DNA of 64,000 nucleotides, from positions 43,036-107,035 of the forward strand of contig CANBVJ010000003.1 of NCBI GenBank assembly GCA_947372865.1. Reading direction: 5' to 3'. This document shows, in pieces, positions 36,428-44,828 of this stretch (positions within the stretch are counted from its first letter, which is position 1; every line of letters starts with the position of its first letter). The notes below the pieces were generated by a model. The model did not search any database. It saw only the letters and a list, made by a program, of their open reading frames with translations, and was not told the origin of the DNA. A program made the translations under genes and the position numbers. Source of the stretch: Comamonadaceae bacterium (GTDB lineage: Bacteria; Pseudomonadota; Gammaproteobacteria; Burkholderiales; Burkholderiaceae_C).

Positions 36428-37405
36428 TTAGCGTGGCGCGTGGTCCAGCGTCCAAACGCCGTGGGGCGACTTGCCCACAGATACCTGGCGCACCACCTTG
36501 TGCGTGGTGGTGTCGATCACCGTGAGCTTCTTGATCCAGCGCGAAGCCACATAAATGTAGCGACCGTCGGCTGACAAATCCATGCAGTCCGGGCCACCGG
36601 GCGCCACAAACTGGTCCACCACGGTCAAGGTCTGGAAATCGATCTTGCTGATGGTGTTGGCCACCCGGTTGCTCACCAGCACGTGGCGCTTGTCGCCCAT
36701 GCTGCGAAAGGCGTGCGCCGCAGCACCGGTGGGAACGGTTTTGACCAATTTAGGAGCGGCGGCGCTGACGTCATACACCTCCACGCCGGTGCCGCCGGTC
36801 ATGCCGACCAAGAGCAGCTTGTCGTCGGGCGTGCCAAACACGTCGGCGGGCAAGGAGCCGGTTTTGGTGCGCCATTTGACAGTCTCAGTCGCCAGGTCAA
36901 TGGCGATCAGTTCGTCGCTTTCTTGCATGCTGGCGTACGCCGTGGTGCTTTTGCTGTCAATCCAGACGTGGCTGGGTGTTTTGCCGGTAGGGATGCGCTT
37001 GGACAGGATAGGCTCACTGCCGTTCCAGCGGTACAAATCCACGTGGTTGAGCCGGTTGCCCACAATCACCAGCCACTTCATGTCGGGCGAAAAACGCAGT
37101 TGGTAGGGGTCCAAAATGCCGCGCACCGTGCGCTGCACGGCTGCCGTCTTGGGGTCAACAAACAAGAGCGAGTCGCCCAGCGCATTGGCAATCACGAGCG
37201 ACTTTTCGTCCGGCGTCAGGTACAAGTGGTGCGGCTCTTTGCCAGTGTGAAAGCGCTGGGTCTCTTTCCAGGTAAGCGTGTCGATGACGCTGACGCTGGC
37301 GTCTTGCGAATTGAGCACAAAGAGCGGCGGCGGAGCCTCCGCGGCACCGGCCCCCACGCACAAAACCAGGGACGCAATAGACAAAAGACGGTTCAAACAG
37401 ATCAC
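36428..37405 (-). CDS. YncE/YVTN-type beta-propeller protein, secreted
   Basis: This 325-residue secreted beta-propeller has a signal peptide (LLSIASLVLCVGAGAAEA) followed by about seven blades with the YVTN-like consensus, such as DASVSVIDTLTWKETQRFHT, HLYLTPDEKSLVIAN and MDLSADGRYIYVASR. Such proteins are periplasmic scaffolds; some are linked to quinoprotein or metal pathways. The start is a GTG ending at 37405 with AGGGA just upstream. It is the first gene of the leftward unit that continues with the deacetylase, desaturase, EI24 and CinA-like genes. Confidence 0.83.
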   Translation of the reverse strand: MICLNRLLSIASLVLCVGAGAAEAPPPLFVLNSQDASVSVIDTLTWKETQRFHTGKEPHHLYLTPDEKSLVIANALGDSLLFVDPKTAAVQRTVRGILDPYQLRFSPDMKWLVIVGNRLNHVDLYRWNGSEPILSKRIPTGKTPSHVWIDSKSTTAYASMQESDELIAIDLATETVKWRTKTGSLPADVFGTPDDKLLLVGMTGGTGVEVYDVSAAAPKLVKTVPTGAAAHAFRSMGDKRHVLVSNRVANTISKIDFQTLTVVDQFVAPGGPDCMDLSADGRYIYVASRWIKKLTVIDTTTHKVVRQVSVGKSPHGVWTLDHAPR

Positions 37406-37516
37406 AAAGTCCCTAATTCACAAAGTTCGTGCCAAAAATGCACCAGTCAAGTGTAGCCGTGGGCTGCGGGTTATCCCTCGCACCAAGTCGGGCGACGGGC
37501 AATATCGAGGCCTGGT

Positions 37517-38272
37517 TCAGCCCGATACCAGCGCCAGATCGGCCGCGTCCAGCCAACGCCATTGGCCTGGTGCCAAGTCTGCGGGCAAGGCCAGGCCACC
37601 GATTTGGGAGCGGCTCAAGGCCTCTACCCGGTTACTGACCGCCGCGACCATGCGCTTGACCTGGTGGTATTTACCTTCGGTGAGCGTGAGGCGCAAATGG
37701 AACTCGGACACGGCTTCGCAGGCCGCCGCGCGCACCGGCTTGGGGTCGTCGTCCAGCACCACACCGCTGAGCAGCAGGTCTACCTGGCGCGCGTCCAGCG
37801 GGTGTTTGACCGTCACCTCGTACACCTTGGGCACATGGTGGCGCGGCGAGCTCATGCGGTGGATGAATTTGCCGTCGTCGGTAAGCAGCAGCATGCCGGT
37901 GGTGTCCTGGTCTAGGCGCCCCACCGCCTGCACGCCTTGCACCGCCGCCTTTTGCGGCCGCAGCCGCAGTGGCGAAGGCAGCAAGGTGTAAATGCTGGGG
38001 TAAGTGGACGGTTTTTGCGAACACTCGGTGCCTGCGGGCTTGTTCAGCAAGACATAGGCTTTCTCGAAATACGGCCAGTCCGCGCCTTGCACCCGAAAGC
38101 GCAGCCCGGTGGCCTCAAATTCGGCGCTGGCTTCCTTGCAGACAACGGGCGCAGCGCCCTGGCCTTCGCCCAAACCTGCGCCATACACCTGCACCAAACC
38201 TTGCTGAATCAGGCCAGCGCAGACGCGCCGGGTGCCAAAGCCCTGGCTGTAAAGAATCTCTTGAAGTTGCAT
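37517..38272 (-). CDS. rsuA: 16S rRNA pseudouridine synthase (RsuA/RluB/E/F family)
   Basis: This 251-residue pseudouridine synthase has an N-terminal S4-like RNA-binding part (LQEILYSQGFGTRRVCAGL) and the catalytic domain with VGRLDQDTTGMLLLTDDG, which holds the nucleophile Asp. KVYEVTVKHP and GKYHQVKRMVAAVSNRVEAL follow. Motif spacing fits RsuA, which modifies 16S position 516, but RluE-type substrates cannot be excluded. I start at the ATG ending at 38272; an upstream in-frame start adds a non-conserved stretch. Confidence 0.87.
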   Translation of the reverse strand: MQLQEILYSQGFGTRRVCAGLIQQGLVQVYGAGLGEGQGAAPVVCKEASAEFEATGLRFRVQGADWPYFEKAYVLLNKPAGTECSQKPSTYPSIYTLLPSPLRLRPQKAAVQGVQAVGRLDQDTTGMLLLTDDGKFIHRMSSPRHHVPKVYEVTVKHPLDARQVDLLLSGVVLDDDPKPVRAAACEAVSEFHLRLTLTEGKYHQVKRMVAAVSNRVEALSRSQIGGLALPADLAPGQWRWLDAADLALVSG

Positions 38273-38335
38273 GGCCCAAGTATCGCAGGGTGGCCCGGCG
38301 CCCGCTCCCGCGCAGGTGCGCAAAGCGCTTTTTGG

Positions 38336-39031
38336 TCAGCCCAGCGCCAAGCTTGCAGCAATGTCGCGCTCAAATTGCGCCACCGCTGCGTCGGCAATAT
38401 GGTCTTGCGACCAGGCTATCAGGCTGGCCGGAGGCAACGTCACGGCCGCAGCGCCCAGGCCGATCAGGCGCGAGAGCACGTCCGGCGACTTGATGCTCGC
38501 GGCCAGCAGCTTGGGGCCGGGCCTGGCACCTGCGCTGTTTTGCGCCACGACGCAGGCCTGCATCAGCGCCCAAACGTCGCGCCCGCCGTTAGCGGTGTCG
38601 GCGGCAAGCCGCCCCACATAGGGCGCCACATAGTCCGCGCCCACCGACTGCGCCCACAGCAATTGCACAGGGTTGGACAGGCCGGTCAGCAACACCGCCT
38701 GGTCCATCGCCTGCACCGCCTGGATGCAGGCCAGCCACGCCGCCTGGCACGGCAGCTTGACAGTGAGTTGCACGCCCTCTTTGGCGGCGCGCTCTTGCAA
38801 AGCGCCTACCCAGGCCCGGGCCTGCGCCACATCGGCACTGGGAAGTTGCACCATCAAGTGCGCCATGCCGTACGCACCTGCGGCGTCCACCAGATGCTGG
38901 TACGTCGCGAGGGTGACGCTCAAACCGGCTTGGAACACCAGGCTCGGGTTGGTGGTCACGCCCACCGCAGGGGGGCAGCCGACGGGCAAAGCCCATTGGC
39001 TTATGTCGGCGCTGTCGAGGTAAATGTCCAC
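38336..39031 (-). CDS. transaldolase/fructose-6-phosphate aldolase-like protein
   Basis: This 231-residue class I aldolase is of the small transaldolase (FSA/TalC) type. The Schiff-base Lys is K92 in LTVKLPC, where FSA has VAKVPV. The N-terminal MDIYLDSADIS, TTNPSLVFQAG, YVAPYVGRLA and LAASIKSPDVLSRLIGLGA all match the family. It is the distal gene of the leftward arm of a sugar-transport locus, so it probably cleaves a phosphorylated ketose produced by the neighbouring kinase. The true substrate is unknown. No decameric interface features can be judged. Confidence 0.84.
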   Translation of the reverse strand: MDIYLDSADISQWALPVGCPPAVGVTTNPSLVFQAGLSVTLATYQHLVDAAGAYGMAHLMVQLPSADVAQARAWVGALQERAAKEGVQLTVKLPCQAAWLACIQAVQAMDQAVLLTGLSNPVQLLWAQSVGADYVAPYVGRLAADTANGGRDVWALMQACVVAQNSAGARPGPKLLAASIKSPDVLSRLIGLGAAAVTLPPASLIAWSQDHIADAAVAQFERDIAASLALG

Positions 39032-39067
39032 AAAAGGTCTTTCAATAAACGGTAGCGGTGCGTCGCT

Positions 39068-39508
39068 TTAGTTCAGGATCACGCCCTTGCAAAACATAGC
39101 GTTGCCATAGGCGGTGGCTTCTCCACTTTGCACGATCAGGCTGGCGCCTTTGATCTTGTCATAAAAGGCAAAGCGCTCCACGCCTTCCACGCGTTGCTCG
39201 GGCACGCCTTCTTTGCCCAGACAGTCCACTACCGCCTGGTGCGCGGCAGTGCGGTGGCTGGCATCTTGGTGGCACACGCGCATGTAGGCGGCGGGCTGGG
39301 CCACGTCTTCAGCCAACGGAATCACCGACAACACGGCCTGGCTCACGCGCGCCAGGCTGTTGCCCGGCAGGCGCACCACGGGCTTGCCGTGGCTCAGAAA
39401 ATCGGCTGTGAAGTTGGCGTCCACCACCGCCACCCATTCGCCATGGCCCATGGCAGACAGGTGCATCAGCAACTCGGGCGTCAACAGGGGGTCAATTCCT
39501 TTTAGCAT
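39068..39508 (-). CDS. fucU: RbsD/FucU-family sugar mutarotase
   Basis: This 146-residue FucU/RbsD-type mutarotase interconverts sugar anomers in the cytoplasm. Landmarks are MLKGIDPLLTPELLMHLSAMGHG, the catalytic-region VDANFTAD, and the C-terminal ERFAFYDKIKGASLIVQSGE with AYGN. It looks closer to FucU (L-fucose mutarotase) than to RbsD, though specificity is unproven. The ATG ending at 39508 overlaps the end of the ATPase gene by 7 bp; a longer frame to 39607 lies inside the ATPase gene. Confidence 0.88.
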   Translation of the reverse strand: MLKGIDPLLTPELLMHLSAMGHGEWVAVVDANFTADFLSHGKPVVRLPGNSLARVSQAVLSVIPLAEDVAQPAAYMRVCHQDASHRTAAHQAVVDCLGKEGVPEQRVEGVERFAFYDKIKGASLIVQSGEATAYGNAMFCKGVILN

Positions 39509-40290
39509 GTGAGCGCCTCTTCTTCGCGGAACTTGGCCGGGTCTATGGCGCCAGTAATCAGGCCCACGATTTCTTCGGGGTTGGTGTCCTTGGTGGGGCG
39601 GCTGCAAATGATGCGGCCTTGGCGGAACACCCAGATGCGGTCTACCAGGTCAAACACCTGGCGCAGGTTGTGGCTGATGATGATCAGCGGCACGCCCTGG
39701 GTTTTCAGTCCCTTGATGATTTGCTCTACCCGAGCCGTCTCGGCCACGCCCAGGGCAGCCGTGGGCTCATCCAGGATGATGAGTTTCTTGGCAAAGCCGG
39801 CCGCGCGCGCAATCGCCACGCATTGGCGTTGGCCGCCGGACATGCCGCGCAGGCTCTCGGACATGTCCTGGATCTTGACGCCGGTGGTGGAAAGCATTTG
39901 CGTGGATTGCTCGCGCATGGCCTTGTGGTTCAGGATGGACAGCGGTCCCAGGTTCAGGCGCGTGAGTTCACGGCCCAAAAAGATGTTGGCCGGCACGTCC
40001 AGGTCTTCGGCCAGTGCCAGGGTTTGGTAGACAGTCTCAATGCCCTGGTCGCGGGCGTCGAGCGGCGAGCGAAAGCTCACTTTTTGGCCGTCGAGCAGGA
40101 TGTCGCCCTGGTTGGGCTGCTCCACGCCGGTAATCAGGCGCACAAAAGTGCTTTTGCCCGCGCCGTTGTCGCCCACGATGGCGGCGTGTTCCCCGGGCTG
40201 CAGGCTGAAATGGGCATCGGTCAGGGCTTTGACGCCACCGTAGTGTTTGGTAATGCCGCTGATTTGCAGCACGGGTTGCTTAGAGGTCAT
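39502..40290 (-). CDS. sugar ABC transporter ATP-binding protein (single NBD, FrcA-like)
   Basis: This 262-residue ATPase of the carbohydrate-uptake-2 class has Walker A VGDNGAGKSTF, signature MSGGQRQCVAIARA, Walker B LIILDEPTAALG and the H-loop IIISHNL. It has only one nucleotide-binding domain, unlike RbsA, which has two; this is the arrangement of the rhizobial fructose transporter FrcA. It is divergent from the binding-protein gene but belongs with it and the permease. The gene overlaps fucU. Confidence 0.92.
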   Translation of the reverse strand: MTSKQPVLQISGITKHYGGVKALTDAHFSLQPGEHAAIVGDNGAGKSTFVRLITGVEQPNQGDILLDGQKVSFRSPLDARDQGIETVYQTLALAEDLDVPANIFLGRELTRLNLGPLSILNHKAMREQSTQMLSTTGVKIQDMSESLRGMSGGQRQCVAIARAAGFAKKLIILDEPTAALGVAETARVEQIIKGLKTQGVPLIIISHNLRQVFDLVDRIWVFRQGRIICSRPTKDTNPEEIVGLITGAIDPAKFREEEALTC

Positions 40291-40518
40291 ACAGTTTGGT
40301 TTACAGGTTCAAAAACAGGCCGGACCGGCGAAAAAGGGCTAAAAAACAGGCGTTCAGGGACTCAAAACAGCTATTTGGGCACAAGCATGCCACAAATTTC
40401 GCGAATTTCGTATTAGTAAAACCCCTAGATTTATTTAGTCAAAATTCTGGTTTAATTCGATCCCAGCACGCAACAGGTTCATCTGTGCGGCTATCCCAAC
40501 CACAACGGAGACACTGTT
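40291..40518. promoter_or_regulatory. divergent control region of the sugar locus
   Basis: This 228-bp AT-rich gap lies between the ATPase gene (minus) and the binding-protein gene (plus). It holds a twofold AATTTCG string (about 40396-40410) with partial dyad character, a candidate operator for an unseen sugar-responsive regulator, and AT-rich stretches suited to promoters for both arms. No exact promoter can be fixed. Confidence 0.35.
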
Positions 40519-41475
40519 ATGAACATGAAACGCACAATCGGCCGCCTGGCAATTGCAATGGCAGCTGCCGGCCTGATGGCCAGCGCAATGGCTGAAACCA
40601 CCGTTGCCTACATCACCAACGGCAACACCAACGAAGGCTGGACCCTGATCAACGGCGGCGCCAAAAAAGCAGGCACCAAAGCCGGCGTCAAGTTCATTGA
40701 ACTCGCGGCTGAAAAAGGCGAACTGTCCAAGCAGCTCGCCATCGTTGAAGACATGATCACCCGCAAGGTCAACGCTATCGCCATCGCCCCCGTGGACAGC
40801 GCAGGTATCGCCCCCGCTATCAACAAGGCCCTGGCCGCTGGCATCAAGGTCGTGGCTGTGGACACCGGCATCACCGGCGCCAAGATCACTTCGTACGTGG
40901 CAACCGACAACATCGCAGCGGCAAAAGTGCAAGGCAAGTGGGCTGCTGAGCAGATCAAAGACGGCGACACCGTGATCTACGTGACCGGCGACCTGGGCCA
41001 ATCCACCGGCCAAGAGCGCAAAAAAGGCTTCGTGGACGGCTTGAACGCCGGACGCAAGAACGTCAAGATCGTTGAAGTCCCCACCACTTGGGACCAAACC
41101 ATGGCCCAAAACGGCGTGGAAACCGCCATGCGCGCCAACCCCACCGCCAAGCTCATTGCCTGCGCATGGGACGGCGGTGCTTTGGGCGCCAAGGCTGCTT
41201 TGATGGCGGCGGGCAAAAAAGCCGGCGACGTGAAGATCGCTGGTTTTGACGGCTCTCCTGGTGGCCTGGACATGATGAAGCAAGGCTGGCAGTCCGCCAA
41301 CGCCGCGCAAATGCTGGCCAAAATTGGTCAAGTGGGTGTGGAAACCGCCATTGCTGCTGCTGAAGGCAAGGCTGTTGAGGCACGCATCGACACAGGTTCT
41401 TTCCTGGTGCTGCCGTCCAATGTGGACCAGTTCGCCAAAGACTCTGGCGTGGGCCAGTTCATGAAAGTGAAGTAA
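40519..41475 (+). CDS. sugar ABC transporter periplasmic binding protein
   Basis: This 318-residue RbsB-type binding protein has a signal peptide (IGRLAIAMAAAGLMASAMAE). The type 1 periplasmic fold shows AYITNGNTNEGWTLINGG, AIAIAPVDSAGIAPAINKAL, VAVDTGITGAKITSYVATDN and AGFDGSPGGLDMMKQG. The codon choice is strongly optimised, typical of abundant binding proteins. CGGAG precedes the ATG at good distance. The sugar is unknown; the kinase and aldolase nearby point to a hexose or deoxyhexose. A terminator-like hairpin follows the gene. Confidence 0.93.
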   Translation: MNMKRTIGRLAIAMAAAGLMASAMAETTVAYITNGNTNEGWTLINGGAKKAGTKAGVKFIELAAEKGELSKQLAIVEDMITRKVNAIAIAPVDSAGIAPAINKALAAGIKVVAVDTGITGAKITSYVATDNIAAAKVQGKWAAEQIKDGDTVIYVTGDLGQSTGQERKKGFVDGLNAGRKNVKIVEVPTTWDQTMAQNGVETAMRANPTAKLIACAWDGGALGAKAALMAAGKKAGDVKIAGFDGSPGGLDMMKQGWQSANAAQMLAKIGQVGVETAIAAAEGKAVEARIDTGSFLVLPSNVDQFAKDSGVGQFMKVK

Positions 41476-41527
41476 ATCCCCCGTGCCACCCAGCGGCTTG
41501 CGTGTGCAGGCCTGAGGGTGGACAAGG

Positions 41528-41567
41528 CGACCGCCAGCGACGCAATTGCTGGTGGTCGTTCGTTTTT
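41528..41567 (+). terminator. intra-operon terminator/attenuator
   Basis: An 11-bp stem (CGACCGCCAGC at 41528-41538 with GCTGGTGGTCG at 41548-41558, one G-U pair, 9-nt loop) is followed by TTCGTTTTT. It lies between binding-protein and permease genes and would lower expression of the latter relative to the former. Confidence 0.75.
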
Positions 41568-41587
41568 CGTAATTAGGAACCGTTTTC

Positions 41588-42532
41588 ATGAAGTCCCTCA
41601 CCCGACAAGAATGGTATGGCGCATTGGTAGCCGTGCTGGTCCTGGGCGCGCTGCTTACCGTGGCCTCCCCCTACTTCCTGACCACCGGCAATTTGTCGAA
41701 CATCCTGGTACAAGGTTCGGTGATTGCGTTGCTCGCTGGCGGGCAAACCTTTGTCATTCTCACTGGCGGTGTTGACCTGGCCGTGGGCGCGCTGACCGCG
41801 CTGGCCGGCGCCATTGCCGGTCATTTGATGATCAAACTCGGCGTCAACCCCTACGCCGCCATTGTGGCCGCGCTGGCCATTGGTGCTGCGGTAGGGGTGT
41901 TCAACGGCTATCTGGTGGCCTTTGTGGGCATCCCCTCTTTTATCGTGACCCTGGGCGGACTGACCCTGTGGCGTGGCCTGGCGTTTGACGCCACCGGTGG
42001 CTTCGATAACTCCGGCATGCCCGACCCCCTGCCCTTTATTGGCTACGGCGAGCTGCTCGGCGTGCCCATGCCCATCTGGATTACCGGCCTCTATTTTGTA
42101 GTGATGGCTTTTGTGCTCTCCAGCACCAAGCTGGGTCGTTACGTCTATGCCATGGGCTCCAACGAGATGGGTGCGCGCCAGGTCGGTATCAACATCCGTT
42201 GGTACAAGCTCGGCGTGTACGTGGTCTCGGGCCTGAGCTGCGCCCTGGGCGCCGTGGTGCTGATGGCGCGCATGGACTCTTCGAGCGGCAAGATGGCGCA
42301 AATGTTTGAGCTCGACGCGATTGCCGCCGTGATTTTGGGCGGCACCTCGCTGTTTGGCGGGCGCGGCAGCATCTGGGGCAGCCTCTTGGGTGCGGTGCTG
42401 ATCACCATGATCCGCAACGGCATGAACCTGATGGAAATCTCGCAGTTCAAGCAAATGATGGCGATTGGCGCCGTCGTCATCATCGCTGTCTGGATCGACG
42501 TGATCCGCCGCCAGCACCTGCTGAAAAAATAA
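41588..42532 (+). CDS. sugar ABC transporter permease
   Basis: This 314-residue inner-membrane permease of the RbsC/FrcC type has about eight to ten TM helices. Conserved segments include GGVDLAVGALTALAGAIAG, GIPSFIVTLGGLTLWRGLAF and the cytoplasmic coupling loop YAMGSNEMGARQVGI. The domain end IAAVILGGTSLFGGRGSIWG is family-typical. AGGAA lies upstream of the ATG. It pairs with the divergently encoded single-domain ATPase and with the periplasmic binding protein. Confidence 0.93.
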   Translation: MKSLTRQEWYGALVAVLVLGALLTVASPYFLTTGNLSNILVQGSVIALLAGGQTFVILTGGVDLAVGALTALAGAIAGHLMIKLGVNPYAAIVAALAIGAAVGVFNGYLVAFVGIPSFIVTLGGLTLWRGLAFDATGGFDNSGMPDPLPFIGYGELLGVPMPIWITGLYFVVMAFVLSSTKLGRYVYAMGSNEMGARQVGINIRWYKLGVYVVSGLSCALGAVVLMARMDSSSGKMAQMFELDAIAAVILGGTSLFGGRGSIWGSLLGAVLITMIRNGMNLMEISQFKQMMAIGAVVIIAVWIDVIRRQHLLKK

Positions 42533-42551
42533 GCACCCCCAAGGCCACCCC

Positions 42552-43472
42552 ATGCGCATTCTGGTTTTAGGCGAGGCCTTGATGGACTGCGTGGCGCAGC
42601 CCGACGGCAGCCTGCGCCCTTTCATGGGCGGCAGCCCTTTCAACATGGCGCGCGCCGCTGCTTTGCGCGGCGGCTCCGTCAGCTTTCTGAACCCGCTGTC
42701 CACCGACCAGTTTGGCCTGCAAATGCGCGCCCAACTGGAGCGTGACGGCGTGCAAACCAGCCGTCAGGCCAGCCGCCTGCCCACGTCTTTGGCTGTGGTG
42801 CAAATTACCAATGGCCAGCCCAGCTACGGCTTCTACCGCGAAGGCATTGCCGACCGTGACTACACACCAGAGGAGATCTTGGCCCAATTGGCGGGCAGCG
42901 CACCCGGCGTGCTGCATACCGGCTCGCTGCTTTTGGTGCCGCCCGAACACGACAAAGTGCTTGCGGTGTTGCACGGCGCCAAGGCGCTGGGCTGGAAGAT
43001 CAGCGTTGACGTCAACTTGCGGCCCAAGCTGGCTGCCGATCTGGCCGCCTATGTAGCTGCGGTGCAGCAGGTAGCGGCCCTGGCTGACTGGATCAAGGCC
43101 AGCGACGACGACCTTGAACTATTGGGCTTTGCCGCCCCGTCGCGCGCGAACGCTGCGACCATTGCCAAACAATTCGCCGCCCAAGGCTGCAGCCGCATTG
43201 CCTTGACGTTTGGTGCGCAAGGCGCTTATCTATGGGTGGACGGCCACAGTGCGCAGCAAGATGTGCCCGCCGTCACGCTGGTGGACAGCGTGGGCGCGGG
43301 CGACACCTTTTGGGGCAACTGCGTGGCCGACTGGGCGTTGCAGCCCTCAGGGGCCGCGCAGCGCGTGGACGCCACCCTGCGCCAAGCCATGTGCGCCGCC
43401 GCCATCAACTGCACCCGCGCTGGCTGCCAGCCGCCCCTGCACGCCGAAGTGCTGGCGCAACTGTCTGCCTGA
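42552..43472 (+). CDS. PfkB-family carbohydrate kinase (fructokinase-like)
   Basis: This 306-residue PfkB/ribokinase-family kinase has the N-terminal signature GGSPFNMARAAALRGG, the sugar-binding DYTPEE region, DVNLRPKL, and the C-terminal signature DSVGAGDTFWGNCVA with catalytic Asp. The family member closest in pattern is fructokinase (FrcK). It follows the permease by 19 bp, so it should phosphorylate the imported sugar. The product could feed the FSA-like aldolase encoded on the leftward arm. Confidence 0.9.
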   Translation: MRILVLGEALMDCVAQPDGSLRPFMGGSPFNMARAAALRGGSVSFLNPLSTDQFGLQMRAQLERDGVQTSRQASRLPTSLAVVQITNGQPSYGFYREGIADRDYTPEEILAQLAGSAPGVLHTGSLLLVPPEHDKVLAVLHGAKALGWKISVDVNLRPKLAADLAAYVAAVQQVAALADWIKASDDDLELLGFAAPSRANAATIAKQFAAQGCSRIALTFGAQGAYLWVDGHSAQQDVPAVTLVDSVGAGDTFWGNCVADWALQPSGAAQRVDATLRQAMCAAAINCTRAGCQPPLHAEVLAQLSA

Positions 43473-43543
43473 CGGCTTTGCAGCCTGCGCTGGCTAAAAA
43501 AGCTGCTCAGGCGCCCGCATCAACGCAAAGCATTGCGCAGGCA

Positions 43544-43575
43544 TAAAAAAAGCGCACCCTCAAGTGCGCTTTTTT
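43544..43575. terminator. bidirectional rho-independent terminator
   Basis: AGCGCAC-CCTCAA-GTGCGCT (43551-43570) is flanked by an A run on the left and a T run on the right, so it serves the rightward kinase transcript and the leftward small gene that converges on it. Confidence 0.85.
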
Positions 43576-43593
43576 GCGGTATACCGGAAAACC

Positions 43594-43743
43594 TTATTTG
43601 GTCTTGATCTTGCCGCGTGGAATCACCGTGGTGGTGATGGTGGCGCGCACCGGCGGCTCGCCACCGGCCAGGGGTTTGGGCGGTGACGTATCCTTCTTGG
43701 GCTTCTTTGTTTCTTTATTGGTTTTTTGCTGACCTTTTGCCAT
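43594..43743 (-). CDS. small basic protein of 49 residues
   Basis: This 49-residue Lys/Pro/Thr-rich protein (MAKGQQKTNKETKKPKK at the N-terminus) has no predicted membrane part. A very good ribosome-binding site, AAGGAGA, lies 5-6 nt ahead of the ATG ending at 43743, which makes it a real gene despite its size. Short basic proteins of this type occur in other proteobacteria with no assigned role; the composition would suit RNA or ribosome association. It is divergent from arfB (63 bp) and converges on the kinase gene with a shared terminator. Confidence 0.72.
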   Translation of the reverse strand: MAKGQQKTNKETKKPKKDTSPPKPLAGGEPPVRATITTTVIPRGKIKTK

Positions 43744-43806
43744 GATGATCTCCTTTGCAGTGTTGATACGACTTCTTCGCAGTTTAACTGCACCCCAGCC
43801 CCTCGC

Positions 43807-44211
43807 ATGGCAAAAGTGATCGCCATTGCCGAGTCCGAAGTCGAGGTCAGCGCCATCCGTGCGCAAGGCGCGGGCGGACAAAACGTCAACAAGGTCTCCA
43901 GCGCCATTCATCTGCGCTTTGACGTGCTGGCGTCGAGCCTGCCTGACGAGATCAAAGAGCGCCTGCTGGCCCTGCCCGACAGCCGCCTCACCAGTGAAGG
44001 CGTGTTCATTCTCAAGGCCCAAAGCCACCGCACGCAAGAGCAAAACCGGCAGGACGCCTTTGCCCGCCTGCTCGATTGGGTCAACAGCGTGGCCACACCC
44101 CAAAAGCCGCGCCGCGCCACAAAACCCACCTACGCATCCAAACAGCGGCGCCTGAAATCCAAAAGCCAGCGCTCCAGCACCAAGCAATTGCGCTCCAAAC
44201 CCCGGGATTAG
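43807..44211 (+). CDS. arfB: alternative ribosome-rescue factor ArfB (YaeJ)
   Basis: ArfB is a peptidyl-tRNA hydrolase that frees ribosomes stalled at mRNA 3' ends. The 134-residue protein carries the GGQ motif in QGAGGQNVNKVSSAIHLRFD. A basic C-terminal tail (residues 100-134, KQRRLKSKSQRSS) inserts into the empty mRNA channel. The ATG at 43807 is chosen because the family starts just before this domain; an open frame extends further upstream but lies within the divergent gene. Confidence 0.92.
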   Translation: MAKVIAIAESEVEVSAIRAQGAGGQNVNKVSSAIHLRFDVLASSLPDEIKERLLALPDSRLTSEGVFILKAQSHRTQEQNRQDAFARLLDWVNSVATPQKPRRATKPTYASKQRRLKSKSQRSSTKQLRSKPRD

Positions 44212-44284
44212 TGCACTTCCCTACAATGCGCCCCACGCCCCGCGTCCGCTCTTTGAGCGCAACCCCCTGACACTCCCTGCGCCC

Positions 44285-44758
44285 ATGCCCCAAAAATCTG
44301 CTGCCAAACCTGACGCCAAGCCCGAAGCCGCTTCCAATTTACCCGACCGGGTGATCAAAAAGTACCCCAACCGCCGGCTCTACGACACGCACACCTCGAC
44401 CTACATCACGCTGGCCGAGATCAAGCAGTTGGTCATGCAGCACGAGGTGTTTGCAGTGGTAGACGCCAAAACGTCCGAAAACCTGACGCGCAGCATCTTG
44501 CTGCAAATCATTCTGGAAGAAGAGGCCAATGGCTCGCCCATGTTTACCGTGCCGGTGCTCTCCAACATCATCCGCTTCTATGGCCACGCCATGCAGGGGT
44601 TGATGGGCGGCTACATTGAGAAAAATATCCAGACCCTGATGGACCTGCAAGTGCCGCTGGTGCCCAATGTGCTGGGAACCACCGTGTTCACCCAGATGCA
44701 AGAACAAATGCAAAAGCAGACTGAACAGTTTTTGGGCACTTTTGGCATCAAGCGCTAA
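44285..44758 (+). CDS. phaR: polyhydroxyalkanoate synthesis repressor PhaR
   Basis: PhaR represses phasin and PHA genes and binds the polymer. The 157-residue protein has the N-terminal DNA-binding PHB_acc_N domain (RVIKKYPNRRLYDTHTSTYI and LVMQHEVFAVVDAKTSENLT) and a C-terminal PHB_acc domain. It implies that the organism stores polyhydroxyalkanoate, though no phaC is in the window. rimO follows 70 bp later in the same direction. Confidence 0.93.
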   Translation: MPQKSAAKPDAKPEAASNLPDRVIKKYPNRRLYDTHTSTYITLAEIKQLVMQHEVFAVVDAKTSENLTRSILLQIILEEEANGSPMFTVPVLSNIIRFYGHAMQGLMGGYIEKNIQTLMDLQVPLVPNVLGTTVFTQMQEQMQKQTEQFLGTFGIKR

Positions 44759-44828
44759 CAGCGCCGGGCCCGCGCGGCCTCGGGCGGCAGCCGCCGCCTA
44801 GCCCTTTCTTTTTGTACACAGACCCCTG

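Noticed and set aside
44761..44815. Hairpin plus T-rich run after phaR as a terminator
   Set aside because: The GGCGGC/GCCGCC stem is short and the T-rich run is too far from it to be a convincing intrinsic terminator.
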